Source: a virus
Virus record (IMG/VR): IMGVR_UViG_3300032245_000153
Span: 1-31,670 of that record
Direction: 5' to 3' (one strand)
DNA length: 31,670 nucleotides
Below, one piece after another: positions 15,944-23,766 of this stretch. The notes under the pieces are model-generated. The model was not told where the DNA came from. It made no database searches and was given only the letters and a program-made list of their open reading frames with translations. The translations under genes were made by a program, and so were the position numbers. Every line of letters starts with the position of its first letter. Within the stretch, counting starts at the first letter, position 1.

Positions 15944-17041
15944 TTATCCTAGAGCTTTAGAAAGACCAAGTAAACCTAATCCACCACCAAGAGCTTGTTG
16001 AACACCTGACGGTTGAGGTGCATAATTGATTTGCGTTTGAGCCAAACCAGCATTTCCACGAAGCATTGCATTGTAGAACTCGAGTTGTTTCTTTTCCCAA
16101 TCTCTAGCTTCCATAGCTGTTTGATATTTAAGATCATCAATTTTTTGTTGTAGCGCTTGTTTTTCGCCTTCACTAGCAGCTTGTGTTTTAAGTCTTTCAA
16201 GTTCTGATGTTTGTTGAGCTGCTGCTGTAACTGCTTGTTGATGTGAAGCTTCAAGACCTGCTTGTAAACCACTAATACCTGTTTGACCTGCAAGTTGAGC
16301 CGCGCCTTGTTCTGCTTGTTGATTAGCTTGTTGTGCTTGTAAACTACGTGCAGTATCTTCACCATAAATCTTTTGAGCATTTTCATATGCTGCTTGTTGA
16401 CCTTTAGTATAAATGTCACCAATATTTTGTTGTAAGCCACGTTCTTGTTCAGCTTGTAATAAAGCTTGACGCGCACCACCAAATGTACCACGGCCAATAG
16501 CACCCATAGCTCCTTTAGATTTTTCAATATCTCCTGCACGTCTTAATTCACGAGCAGCAATATCAGATACATTAGTTGTATATGGTGACATATATGCAGA
16601 AGCGGCAGCTGGAGTAAAGGTACCTGTAGAAACAGTTCTAGGTGTATAACCCAATGCTTTTGATAGTCCTGTACCTGCCGTACCATAACCCATACCTGAA
16701 CCTACACCTAAACCACGAGTAGCATCCGCAAAACCACCTGGTGTTGTAAGACCAGCAATATTTTTTTGTATTGTTTCTTGACCTGGAGTAAAACCGGCAA
16801 CTCTTTCACCTGTATAAGCAGGCATGCCTTGAACACCAGTAACAGCACCAGTAGGATCTGTAGTAAATACATTTTTACCTGCTGAAACTAAAGCTTGTTC
16901 AAAGAAAGGCTTGGCGTACTCTGGTAAATTAGAAGTATAAGTAGTACCTGTAGAAGTTTGACCTCCGCCGCCACCACCCATTTGGAATGTAAAAAATCCT
17001 ACAAGTGAATGTAGCCAGTTGGTTAAATTTAAAAGCTTCAT
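15944..17041 (-). CDS. Internal virion/structural protein with hydrophobic N-terminus and coiled coil (365 aa)
   Basis: Residues 1-20 (MKLLNLTNWLHSLVGFFTFQ) are hydrophobic/amphipathic and are followed by GGGGGG. Next is a glycine/threonine-rich region with PEYAKPFFEQAL and MSPYTTNVSDIAARELRR, then RGTFGGARQALLQAEQERG and a long alanine/glutamine coiled coil (about 195-320), ending in a hydrophobic GGGLGLLGLSKALG. This pattern is common in phage internal or tail-associated proteins. The start at 17041 overlaps the upstream stop as ATGA and has GGAG upstream. The two hydrophobic ends could contact membrane during DNA ejection; that is inference. Confidence 0.7.
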   Translation of the reverse strand: MKLLNLTNWLHSLVGFFTFQMGGGGGGQTSTGTTYTSNLPEYAKPFFEQALVSAGKNVFTTDPTGAVTGVQGMPAYTGERVAGFTPGQETIQKNIAGLTTPGGFADATRGLGVGSGMGYGTAGTGLSKALGYTPRTVSTGTFTPAAASAYMSPYTTNVSDIAARELRRAGDIEKSKGAMGAIGRGTFGGARQALLQAEQERGLQQNIGDIYTKGQQAAYENAQKIYGEDTARSLQAQQANQQAEQGAAQLAGQTGISGLQAGLEASHQQAVTAAAQQTSELERLKTQAASEGEKQALQQKIDDLKYQTAMEARDWEKKQLEFYNAMLRGNAGLAQTQINYAPQPSGVQQALGGGLGLLGLSKALG

Positions 17042-17448
17042 ATTGTTTTCTCCACCACGTGCGTTACGGTATTAAGACCCATTTTCATTCTGTATAATCT
17101 TGCTTGAGCATTTTTAGCAAATGCTCTAATCTTTGTTGCACCTTGTGATTTAGCCCAATCTTCAAATTGCTTAATCATATCAGGTTCAATCAATGCTTTA
17201 CCACCCATCGATGTAATATGTAATACTCTTTGATTAGGATAATTAATAAACTCAACTGCTGAAGCCCCAATTATTTTTTCGTCTTCAACGGCTACTAAAA
17301 GCTTTTGATGTCCATTTACTAATAACATCTTTATTTGATCAATACTGTAATCATCATTACTATATTTAAATGATGCATCAAAAAAAGGTTGTATTTTATC
17401 CCAGAGTTTACTAACAAAGTCTGGACTTACTAATTGTATTTGTTTCAT
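17038..17448 (-). CDS. GNAT-like N-acetyltransferase in the late operon
   Basis: 136 residues with the order of a GNAT fold: an N-terminal helical part, strands LLVAVEDEKIIGASAVEFI (50-68) and QRVLHITSMGGKAL (73-86; beta-4 then the acetyl-CoA loop), helix IKQFEDWAKSQG (92-103), strand KIRAFA, then ARLYRMKMGLNTVTHVVEK, which resembles the usual C-terminal 'YxxxGF' end. The classical Q/RxxGxG/A loop is degenerate (TSMGGKAL), so acetyl-CoA binding is unproven. It overlaps both neighbours by four bases, which places it firmly among virion genes. GNAT-like genes occur here in other phages; the substrate is unknown. Confidence 0.7.
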   Translation of the reverse strand: MKQIQLVSPDFVSKLWDKIQPFFDASFKYSNDDYSIDQIKMLLVNGHQKLLVAVEDEKIIGASAVEFINYPNQRVLHITSMGGKALIEPDMIKQFEDWAKSQGATKIRAFAKNAQARLYRMKMGLNTVTHVVEKTI

Positions 17449-18773
17449 GCAGGCATGTATTTATGTGGTTTAATTTCTTTACCTTGTTTAGTATGGCCTG
17501 TTCTTGCTTTTCTAATGCGATCTAACATTGCATATAATTGTTTTGAACCTGCTTTAGATGAGCCATTACCAATATGACTTACTACATCAGCAGGAATTAC
17601 AAATTCACCATCAGCTAAGCGAGCTGGTTGTTGTCCTTCTATTGTAGCAGGAATTGAATCACTCATACCATCACCAGCGCCATCTAAATAACCTTGATGT
17701 CCACCTTTAGCAAAAGCAATTGGACCACCCATAGCGTAGAAAGTATCAGCAGCTTTAGCTCTAGACCCTGCAGCAGCTAAGTTATTTAATCTACCAATAC
17801 CATAACCATCTTGGCTTAATACTGGACTGCCTGTTGTTTGATCACTAGTTCCGTATAAATCTTGAATGCCGCCTGTTGATATAGAACTTTGATTAGAACC
17901 AACTGTTCCACCGGTTGCCATTAATCTTAAACCTGGAGAAGCTTGAGCTAAGTTTAATAAACCTGTTTTAGGATCTCTATATTTGTTTTCTTCAGCTTTA
18001 CGTTTTTCTTCTATACTCATATCTGCTTCAGGATACATATCTTCAGAAGCACCGGATAATGCAGCCATACCTAATGGTGCAGCTAATTGCATTCCAGATC
18101 CACCAATAGCTGGTGAAGTAAATTTAGCATAACCTCCAGGAGATATTAAATCTCCTATACCACGACCCATTTGACCAAGACCTTGTGTATAACTCATAGG
18201 AGCAGCTGCCCCCGCACCAGAAGATGCAAGATTTGTTAATGCTGGATTAACTGTTCCTGGAGCTCCTAGTAATGGGTTTGTCATATTTAAGGCTTCTTTA
18301 CCCGCTGCAGTAGTAATTGCTTCACCTTGAGCAATTGGTGAACCTGCACCAAAACCACCTTGAATTCCCATTTTACCTAATGAACTTCCTAGATTACCAC
18401 CACCATAACCACCCAGACCGCCCATAAGACCGCCAGTTAATATGTCTTCACCTTTAGCGCCAGCAACAGCAGCACCAGTTGCCATACCTGCAGCAATAGG
18501 AGCAATCGTAGCAGCTGCGCCTTCAAGTCCCATAGCAGCCCCTGCTGGACCACCTACTAAAAATCCTGCGGCAGTGGGTAAAAGAGATGTAAGGAAATCA
18601 CCAAAACTAAAAGCTTCAGGCATCCCTGTATGAGGATTAGTAGTTAATGTACGACCCGTCATATGACCAATAGCTTTTAAACCAGCTACTTCAGATGGGC
18701 TAACGTGCATAAGCATGGAATCACCATGTCTACCTAGGGAAGCTAAGCCTTTAGCTAATTGATGTGTTGCCAT
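17445..18773 (-). CDS. Virion/tail-associated structural protein (442 aa)
   Basis: The N-terminus carries GDSMLMHVSPSEVAGLKA and GRTLTTNPHTGMPEAFSF (about residues 17-57), followed by a glycine/alanine-rich hydrophobic middle (60-200). The C-terminus reads GGHQGYLDGAGDGMSDSIP, ARLADGEFVIPADVVSH, and KQLYAMLDRIRKARTG. Both ends are familiar from phage proteins encoded between tail genes and ejection proteins. The LADGEFVIPADVV motif also occurs at the ends of some tape-measure-like proteins. AAAGGAC lies before the ATG. It leads the internal-virion group; exact position in the particle is not known. Confidence 0.75.
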   Translation of the reverse strand: MATHQLAKGLASLGRHGDSMLMHVSPSEVAGLKAIGHMTGRTLTTNPHTGMPEAFSFGDFLTSLLPTAAGFLVGGPAGAAMGLEGAAATIAPIAAGMATGAAVAGAKGEDILTGGLMGGLGGYGGGNLGSSLGKMGIQGGFGAGSPIAQGEAITTAAGKEALNMTNPLLGAPGTVNPALTNLASSGAGAAAPMSYTQGLGQMGRGIGDLISPGGYAKFTSPAIGGSGMQLAAPLGMAALSGASEDMYPEADMSIEEKRKAEENKYRDPKTGLLNLAQASPGLRLMATGGTVGSNQSSISTGGIQDLYGTSDQTTGSPVLSQDGYGIGRLNNLAAAGSRAKAADTFYAMGGPIAFAKGGHQGYLDGAGDGMSDSIPATIEGQQPARLADGEFVIPADVVSHIGNGSSKAGSKQLYAMLDRIRKARTGHTKQGKEIKPHKYMPA

Positions 18774-18811
18774 AAAAAGTCCTTTTTAAGATAGTGTAAT
18801 ATTACCATGAT

Positions 18812-19147
18812 TTATACAGCTTCTCCACCAGAAACTGTAATTGTAGCGCCAGTTGTAGAAGCTTTAACTTGTATGGTATCGCCTTCATTCATAATTTGTA
18901 CCCCTTGCCATCTATATAAATCGCTACCAAAAAGTGTTAAGTTATATATTAACGCATTTCCAGTGCCTGCTGTACCACCACTCGGTACTAAACAAACAGA
19001 TACAGTGCAAGATATTCCAGTTGTGTTACATATATTAATGTCTTTTACATAGGTTCTTGTTATTGCGGGTGTAGTATATAGCGTAGTAAAGCCTGTTGTT
19101 ATCTCAGCTTGACCTAATTTAATTCCTGTTATATTTTGAAATGCCAT
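18812..19147 (-). CDS. Small beta-rich virion protein (111 aa)
   Basis: The product is a compact beta-rich protein: TTLYTTPAITRTYVKDINIC (19-38), CTVSVCLVPSGGTAGTGNAL, then DTIQVKASTTGATITVSGGEAV to the end. Short proteins of this type are common in phage tail regions and are thought to be structural or decorating parts. Its stop is 38 bases from the next gene start; its start directly abuts the stop of the 61-residue gene upstream. No catalytic motif is visible. Confidence 0.65.
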   Translation of the reverse strand: MAFQNITGIKLGQAEITTGFTTLYTTPAITRTYVKDINICNTTGISCTVSVCLVPSGGTAGTGNALIYNLTLFGSDLYRWQGVQIMNEGDTIQVKASTTGATITVSGGEAV

Positions 19148-19333
19148 CTAGATTCCTAACCAAACCATAGTATTAAGACTGTTAACTGCTTGTTGTGTTT
19201 GTACATTAGCTGCATCTAACGTATTAAAATAAACACGAAGTTGAGCATTAAGTAAATCAAAATGCACTTGAGAAAACTGTGTAGGAGTTAACGCTAGTGC
19301 TGGGGCTTTTGAAGTTGTGATAAGATTTGCCAT
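19148..19333 (-). CDS. Small phage protein between tail genes (61 aa)
   Basis: A 61-residue product with a helical centre: TQFSQVHFDLLNAQLRVYFNTLDAANVQ (residues about 18-45, given here as one helix with FNTLDAANVQ as its best-conserved-looking end). It is preceded by the large tail gene with one base between them and followed at once by the beta-rich protein. FNxLDxxN motifs occur in small proteins next to podoviral tail genes. Function is unknown. Confidence 0.55.
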   Translation of the reverse strand: MANLITTSKAPALALTPTQFSQVHFDLLNAQLRVYFNTLDAANVQTQQAVNSLNTMVWLGI

Positions 19334-19334
19334 A

Positions 19335-21512
19335 TTAGTTCCTCATTCCATCTGGACGTGCATCAACTCTTGGCATACCAAGTTGCCACTGAGTTCCCAC
19401 ATCGTTTGACTCAATTCTAAAGCTCATCTGACGACCACGACATCTTATAAACACTTGATTTGTATACTGATCTACAGTTGCTGTTGACGTTACAATGTTA
19501 CGAGCGGTAGTTACACCTGAAGCGTTTGTTGTAGAAGATGCTGCACCTGGGAAGTTTTGAACACCCACAGTAATTGTAGTTTGAATAGTATTAGGAGCGC
19601 CTGTCACAGGATTAGTTTGTTCTGATTGAGTAAAGTTAATGTCAGGAATAATACGGCGTACTAACATATATTTATCACCATCATCAATATCCACATTTGC
19701 AGACTGAATATAAGCTGAAATAGGTAGAGGTGCAGCACCATTAGGCTGACCATTATCTACACCGTTTTCTTGATCATATATCCAACCCCCTGCAGCTGCA
19801 ATAGGATTAGTGAAGTCACCTGAATCTAACCACGAAGTTCGCTCTAGTTGACCATAGTACCAAATACTTTCTGCATAGTTATATATCACATAACGATCAA
19901 TTTCATTTGCAGTAGCTGAGCAATAGAACCAAACAATTTCATTAAACTGATTATTAGTACCCGCAAAGAATAGTTGTGCTTGGTTATAATTAATATCAGA
20001 GAATATGTATTGACGTAGTGTACAAGGTAATGCATCTACACGACCAGAGTATGTGAAGAACTTATCACGTCCCATCCAGTAAGCTACGTTATTAATACCT
20101 ACTACAGCATTAGGTCCAGCAATAGATATATTATGTGATAGTTCTTGTAAACCGAAGACTTCTGTAGTACCTAAGAACTGCATAGATGTTACAGCAGTAT
20201 CTGTAAAGATTAACATTTCTTGTCTTGAATTTAAAGCAGCTATAACTCTTGAACCTGATTGTAAACGTAAGAACCCAGCTGTATTAGTAGCCGTAGGTTG
20301 CCATACTTCTGGCTCAGGACCTATGGTCGCATCAACGTTTGCCCAACGAATAAGTAGTGGATCATAATCACCGGTATAATTATTGTATACATAAGTACCT
20401 ACAGTTGTGGCGTTATTAGCAGGCGCTGATGTCATTGTGTAACTAAAATGGGTAGCATCAATATAAGTAATTTGGAAAGTACCATTAAACTGCGTAGGTA
20501 TACATCCTGATACAGTAATACTATCGCCTGATTGTAGACCATAAGCTGTAGATGTTGTAACAGTCGCTGTTAAGTTACCCGTGCCACCACGAGTCATAGT
20601 TGACATAGATACACCTGCTACAGTGGATGGTAAGTAATTAGTACAACCTAGCGCTACATAATGACCACTTGATGCAAACAATGAAAAATCTACTTGGCGA
20701 GGCACAGCAATAGCCCCTGGTATAGACTGTAATGTTACAGCACGTGTTGTAAAACCAGGATCATATGCCCAATAATAAAGATCAGCGCCATTAATATTAA
20801 ATACTAAATCTTGATTAAAGTTATCAAAGAACTCTAAACGCGCTGGGAAGAAAATAGGTACAGTAGAACCTGAACCCCAAGTACCACGAGACCATCCACC
20901 AGCACCCCAACCATAACCTGCTGTTACAATAGGGTAACCAATATTAATTTCAAATTTAGCCGTGATGGCTGTATTACCTGCAGATGTGGCAGTAGAAGAT
21001 GCAGTTGTAGCCACCGCAATATAAGGTGTACCACTAATAATTGTAATTTGGAATGAGCCGTTAAAGTCAGCTGCTGGTACACCACCTACGGCAACAGTGA
21101 CTCCACTAAATGTAACCCACTCACCATCTAGAATACCTGCTGTGATATTTAAGATTTCAACTAATTTAGAACCTGATGTTGTTTTAAAACAATTATCACT
21201 TGAAGGCGTTGTTGTAGATGTATAAGTAACACGAAGAGGTGTTATATCGTAGAGCGAAGTAGCTGAGTTAACATATATTTTTTCATTAGTGCCAACAGAA
21301 ACTAATTTACTACCATCTGAAGTTGCCCATGTAAATAGACTACGAGCTGAACCTTCATATGCAGTAAATGTTTTAACAGTCCAGCCACCAATTTTTTCAG
21401 GGAACCCTGAACGGAAGCGAACTTTGTCCATTGAGTACCAGCCACCCTCAGACGCATAATCAGTCTGATCTCGGTTAACTCCTGGTTTAAAGACTAGTTT
21501 ACTTAACGGCAT
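19335..21512 (-). CDS. Tail tube / DNA-stabilisation-like virion protein with two inserted Ig-like modules
   Basis: 725 residues. The N-terminal motif PLSKLVFKPGVNRDQT followed by WYSMDKVRFRSGFPEKIGGW is typical of podoviral proteins similar to P22 gp10 packaged-DNA stabilisation proteins and T7 tail-tube B, built as beta-propellers. Repeated strands with aromatic ends follow (VSVGTNEKIYV; LVFNINGADLYYWAY; PLLIRWANV). Two related beta modules are embedded: residues about 116-187 (FSGVTVAV...ADFNGSFQITII) and 316-376 (VSGCIPTQFNGTFQITYI). It would seal the portal channel or form the tail tube. The start lies against the lysozyme stop, sharing one base. Beta-propeller assignment is by family likeness, not by visible catalytic residues. 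Confidence 0.75.
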   Translation of the reverse strand: MPLSKLVFKPGVNRDQTDYASEGGWYSMDKVRFRSGFPEKIGGWTVKTFTAYEGSARSLFTWATSDGSKLVSVGTNEKIYVNSATSLYDITPLRVTYTSTTTPSSDNCFKTTSGSKLVEILNITAGILDGEWVTFSGVTVAVGGVPAADFNGSFQITIISGTPYIAVATTASSTATSAGNTAITAKFEINIGYPIVTAGYGWGAGGWSRGTWGSGSTVPIFFPARLEFFDNFNQDLVFNINGADLYYWAYDPGFTTRAVTLQSIPGAIAVPRQVDFSLFASSGHYVALGCTNYLPSTVAGVSMSTMTRGGTGNLTATVTTSTAYGLQSGDSITVSGCIPTQFNGTFQITYIDATHFSYTMTSAPANNATTVGTYVYNNYTGDYDPLLIRWANVDATIGPEPEVWQPTATNTAGFLRLQSGSRVIAALNSRQEMLIFTDTAVTSMQFLGTTEVFGLQELSHNISIAGPNAVVGINNVAYWMGRDKFFTYSGRVDALPCTLRQYIFSDINYNQAQLFFAGTNNQFNEIVWFYCSATANEIDRYVIYNYAESIWYYGQLERTSWLDSGDFTNPIAAAGGWIYDQENGVDNGQPNGAAPLPISAYIQSANVDIDDGDKYMLVRRIIPDINFTQSEQTNPVTGAPNTIQTTITVGVQNFPGAASSTTNASGVTTARNIVTSTATVDQYTNQVFIRCRGRQMSFRIESNDVGTQWQLGMPRVDARPDGMRN

Positions 21513-21961
21513 TATTTACCTTCAAAGAGTGCTTTCTCATCTAATCTACGAGTTTGTAGACCTTTGAGTATTTTACCACCTGCACGACAATATTTCACTA
21601 ACGATTCCATAGCCGCCGTTTTATCGCCGCGAAGAAGCGCTTGACGGAGTGTTGATCGCTGAAATGTACCCAAGCCAAGGTTAAAGGCAAAAGATACAAG
21701 GCAATCAAATTCACATTGTCTAAGAGGCACGTTAGGTAACATCTTAGATATTCCCAGCTCGAAGCGACGTAAGTCGGATTTAAGAAGTCCATCTATTTCC
21801 TCCGTCGAAAAAGTTCTGTTCCAAGAATCAGGCAACAATTTGCCATCCCCGATAAGATGACCAACACCAACAGTCCACAAGTGTGCAGGGCAACGATAGG
21901 GACGACTACGCACACCCTCGTGATGTTTGATAAGAGCGATGCCAGCTTTTGATACATTCAC
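21512..21961 (-). CDS. GH24-type lysozyme (endolysin)
   Basis: 149 residues with a T4/P22-type lysozyme layout: catalytic E15 in HHEG, position +9 is C24 instead of the usual aspartate, and T30 in WTVGVGH. The E-x8-D/C-x5-T triad with cysteine is known among phage lysozymes. Further matching parts are the QCEFDCLVSFAFNLG helix (about 102-116) and the C-terminal KILKGLQTRRLDEKALF. There is no signal peptide or signal-anchor, so release to the periplasm must depend on the holin gene directly upstream. It cleaves the beta-1,4 glycan bond of peptidoglycan at the end of infection. Confidence 0.92.
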   Translation of the reverse strand: MNVSKAGIALIKHHEGVRSRPYRCPAHLWTVGVGHLIGDGKLLPDSWNRTFSTEEIDGLLKSDLRRFELGISKMLPNVPLRQCEFDCLVSFAFNLGLGTFQRSTLRQALLRGDKTAAMESLVKYCRAGGKILKGLQTRRLDEKALFEGK

Positions 21962-22447
21962 TTATTTCTTTTCCCAAGTTCTAGCACCAAAGTAGAATCC
22001 AATAATAGAAGCTACAATTGCCATCTCATCAGTAGAGAATATAATATCCATAGCTTCACCACTAAACCCTACAGTCTTAACAGCCCAGATAAAGCCGCCA
22101 ATATCTACAAATAGTAGTAAGCCTACAAAAGTGAAAGCAACAATAGGACGGACAGAGGCATTAAGAGTTCTAACCCATGGTGCAGCATCATGAACCAGTT
22201 TAGCATCGTGTTCATATAAAGCTTGACGTTCTTGTGCGAATGTTTCTGCATATGTACCCTCCAATTCAATAGCAGCTATTTTTTCTTGGGCAATAAAACC
22301 CTTTTCAGCCATAGCCATTTGTTGTTGATTTTGAAGCTGTGCCATTTCACGTTCATGCGCTTGGTCTCCCTTTTGTTGGAAAAAACCTAGTATAGACGGG
22401 AGCCCCGCAGTTGCGAAGCCGAGAATCGAGGAGAGGATGGATAGCAT
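21962..22447 (-). CDS. Holin, gene-transfer-agent 3TM type
   Basis: 161 residues. A hydrophobic N-terminal segment (1-23), a glutamine/glutamate-rich helix (25-85), then WVRTLNASVRP (91-101) leading into a membrane span (102-122), and a last hydrophobic stretch MAIVASIIGFYFGARTWEK (142-160). The WVR..ASVRP and FYFGxRT motifs are those of the holins with three membrane segments first described in gene transfer agents. It lies between the spanin-like gene and the lysozyme, with gaps of one base or less, which supports the lysis role: forming membrane lesions that let the lysozyme out. Confidence 0.85.
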   Translation of the reverse strand: MLSILSSILGFATAGLPSILGFFQQKGDQAHEREMAQLQNQQQMAMAEKGFIAQEKIAAIELEGTYAETFAQERQALYEHDAKLVHDAAPWVRTLNASVRPIVAFTFVGLLLFVDIGGFIWAVKTVGFSGEAMDIIFSTDEMAIVASIIGFYFGARTWEKK

Positions 22448-22448
22448 A

Positions 22449-22844
22449 TTAGTTGTTCAATGGATTAACCATTGCCTTTCGTAGTTGTTTCATTTCGTCT
22501 TTAACATTAGCAACTGTATCTACAACTTTATCTGCAGTACTTTTAGCAACACTATTAGCTTCAATAGCTTTACCATAAGCTTCATTTGCTTTTTCGAGAG
22601 ATCGATTGTTAGACATCATGACATCTACTAATTGTCTTTCTACTGATTTAGATCTATCTTCTAAAACTATAATACGAGTCTCAACTGAGCTCATCTTTTT
22701 TACTTCTTCAATCGTCCCCGTCAAATCGTTGAAGAGGGTTATCCCGTAGTATACTGCGCCACCTAATGGCACTAGTATTGAACAGGCGATCCCCAGTATC
22801 ATTTGCGCTGATAAATTCAAGGAGTATGTTTTGTTGTCGCTCAT
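22449..22844 (-). CDS. Spanin-like inner-membrane coiled-coil protein (131 aa)
   Basis: One membrane span (about residues 13-37: AQMILGIACSILVPLGGAVYY in the middle, written here only to mark it) follows a short polar N-terminus, and the rest (45-125) is a long charged coiled coil with few helix breakers. This N-in, C-out layout next to holin and lysozyme fits an i-spanin (Rz-like), which links inner to outer membrane in the last step of lysis. AGGA lies eight bases before the ATG. Its first 45 codons, including the span, overlap the end of the upstream secreted-protein gene in another frame. Alternative: an unrelated lysis regulator. Confidence 0.6.
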   Translation of the reverse strand: MSDNKTYSLNLSAQMILGIACSILVPLGGAVYYGITLFNDLTGTIEEVKKMSSVETRIIVLEDRSKSVERQLVDVMMSNNRSLEKANEAYGKAIEANSVAKSTADKVVDTVANVKDEMKQLRKAMVNPLNN

Positions 22845-23766
22845 AATCTTGTTCCTGTAGTAAGTTAATATATTCTTTCATTTGTTCTTGCTGCAGGTTG
22901 TAACCTGAGTTTAATAGCTGCATAGACATAACTATGCCAAATCCTGGTACTAATGCTTTACCTTTAGGCACGTCCATGCCTTTTACATTATCTTTTTTAT
23001 CTGTACCCGATGTCGTCGTAGTACTTGCGGGGCTTGGTGCAGATGTCGTTCCACTTGCCTCGCTTTTTACTGTGGCTACTGAAGTAGCTGGTGTTTCCGG
23101 TGTTGACGGGGTAGTTGCAATAGCAGTTAGGTCTTGTACCGTTACAGATTCCACAGAGGTCATTGGTGCAGTTGTGATTGAGTTCATTTGTTGGCTTATC
23201 ACGCTGTTTGGATTCGTTGGGCTTATTGGACTGATTGGTGATGTCGGATTGTTTAAGTTCGTCGCCGTCATCTTGCAAGTATTGTATATTTCCAACCAAG
23301 TGGTCCAAGTTGGAGAACCATACGGATCCGAGCAAATCGAATTTCTTTGTTCTTGTAATGATCCCTCGAAGCCAGCTGAACATGTTAGTGTTCTCGTTTC
23401 AGTGCTTTGTATACACGTTGCAGGATCTGGCGTGCAATTGTCAGAAGTTGTTGTCCAAGGTCCCCAACTTTGTGAAGAACATGTATAAGTCCTACTTTGA
23501 TTAACTGCGCCTGAATGATGAGGTTGGCAACTAAGCGATTGATACTCTGTTTGATTTGAGCAAGTGGGTTGGAGATAGTAGCCACACTCTGGTATATTAG
23601 GGTAATACTGACACGCAACTTGTTGGCAAGCAGCAAGAGTTGTTCCTTGATTAACGTACAAACTGTCAAACACTGGGCCATAAGACGTCCAAGAACTTGC
23701 GTAACAAGCTGCATATGCATTATTCCTTAGTAGGAGGAAGAGCAGGAATGTTATAATCCTCGCCAT
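22708..23766 (-). CDS. Secreted cysteine-rich protein with two TSP1-like repeats (352 aa)
   Basis: Residues 1-19 are a Sec signal peptide (ARIITFLLFLLL, cleavage near NAYA-AC). A cysteine at 21 makes a lipoprotein conceivable, but Y-A-A-C is a poor lipobox. The exported part has 12 cysteines up to residue 164. Two repeats share the pattern C-x15-C-x14/18-C with WxxW before the last cysteine: C80/C96/W101/W104/C111 and C129/C145/W154/W157/C164, each with G and QxR between the first two cysteines, like thrombospondin type-1 modules. A serine/threonine/proline linker (172-258) follows, then a glutamine-rich helix (286-322). It overlaps the upstream gene by 47 and the spanin-like gene by 137 bases. 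Function unknown. Confidence 0.7.
   Translation of the reverse strand: MARIITFLLFLLLRNNAYAACYASSWTSYGPVFDSLYVNQGTTLAACQQVACQYYPNIPECGYYLQPTCSNQTEYQSLSCQPHHSGAVNQSRTYTCSSQSWGPWTTTSDNCTPDPATCIQSTETRTLTCSAGFEGSLQEQRNSICSDPYGSPTWTTWLEIYNTCKMTATNLNNPTSPISPISPTNPNSVISQQMNSITTAPMTSVESVTVQDLTAIATTPSTPETPATSVATVKSEASGTTSAPSPASTTTTSGTDKKDNVKGMDVPKGKALVPGFGIVMSMQLLNSGYNLQQEQMKEYINLLQEQDYERQQNILLEFISANDTGDRLFNTSAIRWRSILRDNPLQRFDGDD

Noticed and set aside
15976-16539. Long overlapping reverse frame (187 aa) inside the 365-aa gene
   Set aside because: Its lysine/glutamine/valine-rich composition is the out-of-frame reading of an alanine/glutamine coiled coil; no independent start signal.
22934-23488. Forward frame of 184 aa opposite the secreted protein
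   Set aside because: It is the complement of the Ser/Thr/Pro linker and cysteine-rich region; no Shine-Dalgarno, and it runs against the operon.
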